From positions 372,001-436,000 of the forward strand of contig CAWINT010000006.1 of NCBI GenBank assembly GCA_963837515.1: a stretch of DNA of 64,000 bases. Direction: 5' to 3'. Under the pieces are notes generated by a model that ran no database searches, had not been told where the DNA came from, and saw only the letters and a program-made list of their open reading frames with translations. The translations under genes were made by a program, and so were the position numbers. Shown here piece by piece: positions 61,405-64,000 of the stretch (positions are counted from its first letter, which is position 1; each line of letters starts with the position of its first letter). Source of the DNA: RYN-230 sp963837515. GTDB taxonomy: Bacteria > Actinomycetota > Actinomycetes > Streptosporangiales > Streptosporangiaceae.

Positions 61405-64000
61405 TCAGGCGGACTCGCGCTCGCGGAGGCGCTGGCTGACCACGGCGGATACGCCGTCGCCCCGCATGCTGACCCCGTACAGCGCGTCCGCGATCTCCAT
61501 GGTGCGCTTCTGGTGCGTGATGATCAGCAGCTGGGAGACCGAGCGCAGCTCCTCGAAGATGTGCAGCAGGCGCTGCATGTTGGTGTCGTCCAGGGCCGCC
61601 TCGACCTCATCGAGCACGTAGAACGGTGACGGCCGGGCCTTGAAGATGGCCAGCAGGAAGGCGATAGCGGTCAGGGATCGCTCGCCCCCGGACAGCAGTG
61701 ACATCCGCTTTACCTTCTTGCCGGGCGGCCGGGCCTCGAAGTCGATCCCGGTGGCCAGCATGTCGTCCGGCTCAGTGAGAATGAGCCGGCCTTCGCCGCC
61801 CGGGAAGAGCCGGCCGAAGATGCCCTCGAACTCCCGGGCCGTGTCCTCGAAGGCCGAGGCGAACACCTCCTGCACCCGGTCATCGACTTCCTTGACGACG
61901 GTGAGCAGGTCGCGGCGGGTCTTTTTGAGGTCCTCCAGCTGGGTGGCGAGGAAGGCGTGCCGTTCCTCCAGGGCGGCGAACTCCTCCAGCGCGAGCGGGT
62001 TCACCTTGCCCAGCTGGTCCAGCTGCCGCTGCGCGGTGGCGGCCCGGCGCTCCTGCTCGGCACGGACGTAGGGGGTGGTACCGACCAGGACCGGCTGTTC
62101 CTCCCGGGGCCGGGCCGGCTCAGCAACCTCGGTCCCCGCGCCGCCCAGGCCGCCCTCGGGACCATCAGCCGGGCCGGTGGCCAGGGCGCGGCCATTGGCC
62201 GCGGGCCCGCGGCCATTGGCCGCGGGCCCGCGAACCTGCGCTTCCCCGTGATCCGCCCGACCGTTCGCCACCCCGGCACCGGCACCGGGCCCAGCATCGG
62301 CTACCCCGGCCCCGGTCGGAGCCCCGTCGGCGGCCGGCGCGTCCGGGCTGATCACCGGGACCGGCACCGCCGGGCCGTACTCGGCCACGAGGGACGAATC
62401 GGTCACGCCGAACTCGTCCGCCGCCCGGGCGATCAGTTGCTCCAGGCGCATCCGGTGCTCGGCCCGGGCCATCTCCGTCCCGTGCGCCGCGTCCACCACC
62501 CGGTCCAGCTCGGTGGCCAGGTCGCGGACGATGCCCCGGACCTCTTTGAGGGCTACCGAACGGCCCTTGCTGGCGTCCTCGGCCGCCTGCCGCTGGGCGG
62601 CCGCCTTCGTCAGTGACTCGGTCAGCTCGGCCAGGGTCCGCTCGGCGCCTTCGGCCACCGCCCGGGCCACCACGGCCTGCCGTTCCCGGCGGAGACGCCG
62701 CTCCTGGGCCTGCAGGGCCGCCTGGCGTTCGGCCGTGGCCATGGCGACCAGGGCGTCCGCCCGCCCGGCGATGGCGCGGAGCCGTTCCTCGGCCGTCCTG
62801 ACCTCGAGCCGCGCCTCCATCTCGGTATTGCGCGCCACCGTGACCTGGGCGGCGAGCTCGTCCCGGCCAGCCGCCGGCTGACCGGGACCGTCCCCGTCGG
62901 GGTCATCCGCGCGCCCGCCAGCGGCGCGGGGCTGGGTACCGTCCCCAGACTCCGCCTCGGCCAGCGTGCCTTCCAGCTGCTGCACCGCCGCCCGGCCCTG
63001 CTCGTGCGCCCGGTGCGCGGCCGTGATGGCCGCCTCCAGCCGCTGCGCCTCCTCGCGGGCAGCCCGCGCGGCGCCGGCCAGGCGGCCGAGCCGCCCGGAG
63101 ATCTCCGCCGCGGCCGCGTCGGCCTGCCGGAGGGCGGCCTGCGTGCGGCTGACCGCCTCGCGGGCCTCCTCCTCGACCGCAGCGGCGGCCGCGAGCTGCC
63201 CGGCCGCCTGCTCGCAGCGGCCGTCCGCCGCCTCCAGGCCGTCGGCGGCCTCGTCGGCCACGCCGCGCAGGGTCAGCTCACTCGGCGGCCGGCCGGACCC
63301 ACCGGATGCCCAGTGCGTACCGAGCACCTCGCCCTGCCGGGTGACGACCCGCAACTCCGGGTGGGCCCGGACCAGGTCCGCGGCCTGCCCGAGATCCGTG
63401 GCGACCAGCACGCCGGACAGCAGGCTGGCTAGCGCCGGGTACAGCGGGGCCGGCGCCTCGATCAGGTCCAGTGCGGGCCGGGCCCCGGCGGGCAGCGCGA
63501 TACCGGGCGGCAGGCCGGTTTCGGCAGCCCCGGCCCCCGGCACCGCCCCGTGGGCACCGGCCGCCCCGGGGCCGCCCGCGATCATCAGCCCGGCGGTACC
63601 CGCGTCGCCGGAACTCAGCGACTCCAGGATGGCCAGCGCGGCGTCCAGCCCCGCCACGGCGACGGCGTCGGCCGCGCTGCCCAGCGCGGCCGCGATCGCC
63701 TCCTCGGCCCCGCCGGTCACGGTGACCAGCGCGGCCACCGCACCGAGCACGCCGCCGAAGCGGCCGTCCCCGGCCAGCAGCGCCCCGGCGGCGTCCCTGC
63801 CGCTGTGCAGCGCGTCCACGCCCTCGCGCAGGGCCTGCACCCGCGCGCGCAACGCCGCCGCCTGGGCACTGGCGTCACGCTCAGCCGCGCGCAGCTCGCT
63901 GACCCGGGCGGAGGCCGCACTGAGGGCGCTGGCGGCCTGCTCGTGCTCCCACGTCAGCCCGGAGCGGTCATCGTCCCGGCCGGCGGACAGCTCCTGCAGT
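61405..64000 (-). CDS. smc: Chromosome segregation protein SMC, partial (5' end outside window)
   Basis: The frame is open from the window edge to the stop at 61405, about 865 residues of the C-terminal part. Coiled coil, a hinge region around 63250-63700 (GVADEAADGLEAADGR, VVTRQGEVLGTHWASGG) and a second coiled coil lead to the ATPase lobe with LSGGERSLTAIAFLLAIF and FYVLDEVEAALDDTNMQRLL. It compacts and segregates chromosomes. A Gly/Ala/Pro-rich insert (about 62095-62350) with a 21-bp repeat interrupts the C-terminal coiled coil. The N-terminal Walker A half lies beyond 64000. Confidence 0.95.
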   Translation of the reverse strand, partial: LQELSAGRDDDRSGLTWEHEQAASALSAASARVSELRAAERDASAQAAALRARVQALREGVDALHSGRDAAGALLAGDGRFGGVLGAVAALVTVTGGAEEAIAAALGSAADAVAVAGLDAALAILESLSSGDAGTAGLMIAGGPGAAGAHGAVPGAGAAETGLPPGIALPAGARPALDLIEAPAPLYPALASLLSGVLVATDLGQAADLVRAHPELRVVTRQGEVLGTHWASGGSGRPPSELTLRGVADEAADGLEAADGRCEQAAGQLAAAAAVEEEAREAVSRTQAALRQADAAAAEISGRLGRLAGAARAAREEAQRLEAAITAAHRAHEQGRAAVQQLEGTLAEAESGDGTQPRAAGGRADDPDGDGPGQPAAGRDELAAQVTVARNTEMEARLEVRTAEERLRAIAGRADALVAMATAERQAALQAQERRLRRERQAVVARAVAEGAERTLAELTESLTKAAAQRQAAEDASKGRSVALKEVRGIVRDLATELDRVVDAAHGTEMARAEHRMRLEQLIARAADEFGVTDSSLVAEYGPAVPVPVISPDAPAADGAPTGAGVADAGPGAGAGVANGRADHGEAQVRGPAANGRGPAANGRALATGPADGPEGGLGGAGTEVAEPARPREEQPVLVGTTPYVRAEQERRAATAQRQLDQLGKVNPLALEEFAALEERHAFLATQLEDLKKTRRDLLTVVKEVDDRVQEVFASAFEDTAREFEGIFGRLFPGGEGRLILTEPDDMLATGIDFEARPPGKKVKRMSLLSGGERSLTAIAFLLAIFKARPSPFYVLDEVEAALDDTNMQRLLHIFEELRSVSQLLIITHQKRTMEIADALYGVSMRGDGVSAVVSQRLRERESA
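62182..62232. repeat. 21-bp repeat inside smc
   Basis: GGCCATTGGCCGCGGGCCCGC occurs twice in direct succession, encoding GPAANGR twice within an extra loop. In register with the reading frame. Confidence 0.8.

Overview
This is chromosomal DNA of a very GC-rich, filamentous-type actinomycete, probably Streptosporangiales or a neighbouring order. The evidence is family-level: mycothiol deacetylase MshB; DUF3117, DUF2469 and DUF6113 proteins; DUF397 proteins beside an XRE/DUF5753 regulator; a DUF574 methyltransferase; a SpoIIE-type phosphatase fused to an anti-sigma-type ATPase; and the order smc-ftsY-glnB-glnD-ffh-rpsP-khpA-rimM-trmD-rplS-lepB-rnhB-DUF2469-yraN-comM-dprA. No rRNA, tRNA, CRISPR array, prophage or insertion sequence was found.

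Layout. 1-2838: an ECF sigma operon (SigE-like sigma, zinc-binding anti-sigma, RseB-like protein cut by the window edge) with an apparent self-controlled promoter, divergent from an O-methyltransferase. 3120-4335: DUF3117 protein and an enoyl-CoA hydratase/isomerase. 4475-8057: an accessory regulatory island (ATP-binding anti-sigma-like protein, two DUF397-type proteins, XRE/DUF5753 regulator, frameshifted DUF574 methyltransferase); three of its promoter regions carry the same 11-bp inverted repeat. 8127-12927: Tag glycosylase, DivIVA-like protein, LOG-family protein, a transglycosylase-like exported protein, ferredoxin FdxA and aminotransferase DapC. 13081-16953: a CysS-type ligase and a two-gene arginine-catabolism cassette. 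17009-21278: a perfect 52-bp palindrome, a flavin reductase, mshB and an S9 peptidase. 21425-28678: sdhCAB, tandem uppP paralogues and a frameshifted acyltransferase. 28809-37349: typA, small unknown genes, a three-module SpoIIE phosphatase, a hexapeptide acyltransferase, rlmN and a SUFU-domain protein. 37543-64000: a leftward housekeeping block for lipid and nucleotide metabolism, translation, the SRP pathway, PII signalling and chromosome structure, ending inside smc.

How the parts relate. SRP (Ffh), its receptor (FtsY) and signal peptidase I (LepB) lie within one block. GlnD and its substrate PII are adjacent, but the ammonium transporter expected between ftsY and glnB is missing. TrmD, RimM, KhpA, S16 and L19 form a classic ribosome-maturation cluster. 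PyrH, Frr and CdsA follow S2 and EF-Ts.

Two cross-cutting observations stand out. Many essential proteins carry Ala/Pro/Asp-rich linkers or tails encoded by 15-33 bp tandem repeats (sigma factor, S2, S16, DprA, CdsA, SMC, S9 peptidase). In S2 and S16 the frame shifts inside such a repeat, turning an acidic tail into an arginine-rich one. Two other genes are also frameshifted. These may be assembly indels or real repeat-driven variation; raw reads would decide. Comparisons with gene order elsewhere are from memory of actinobacterial genomes, not from a search.
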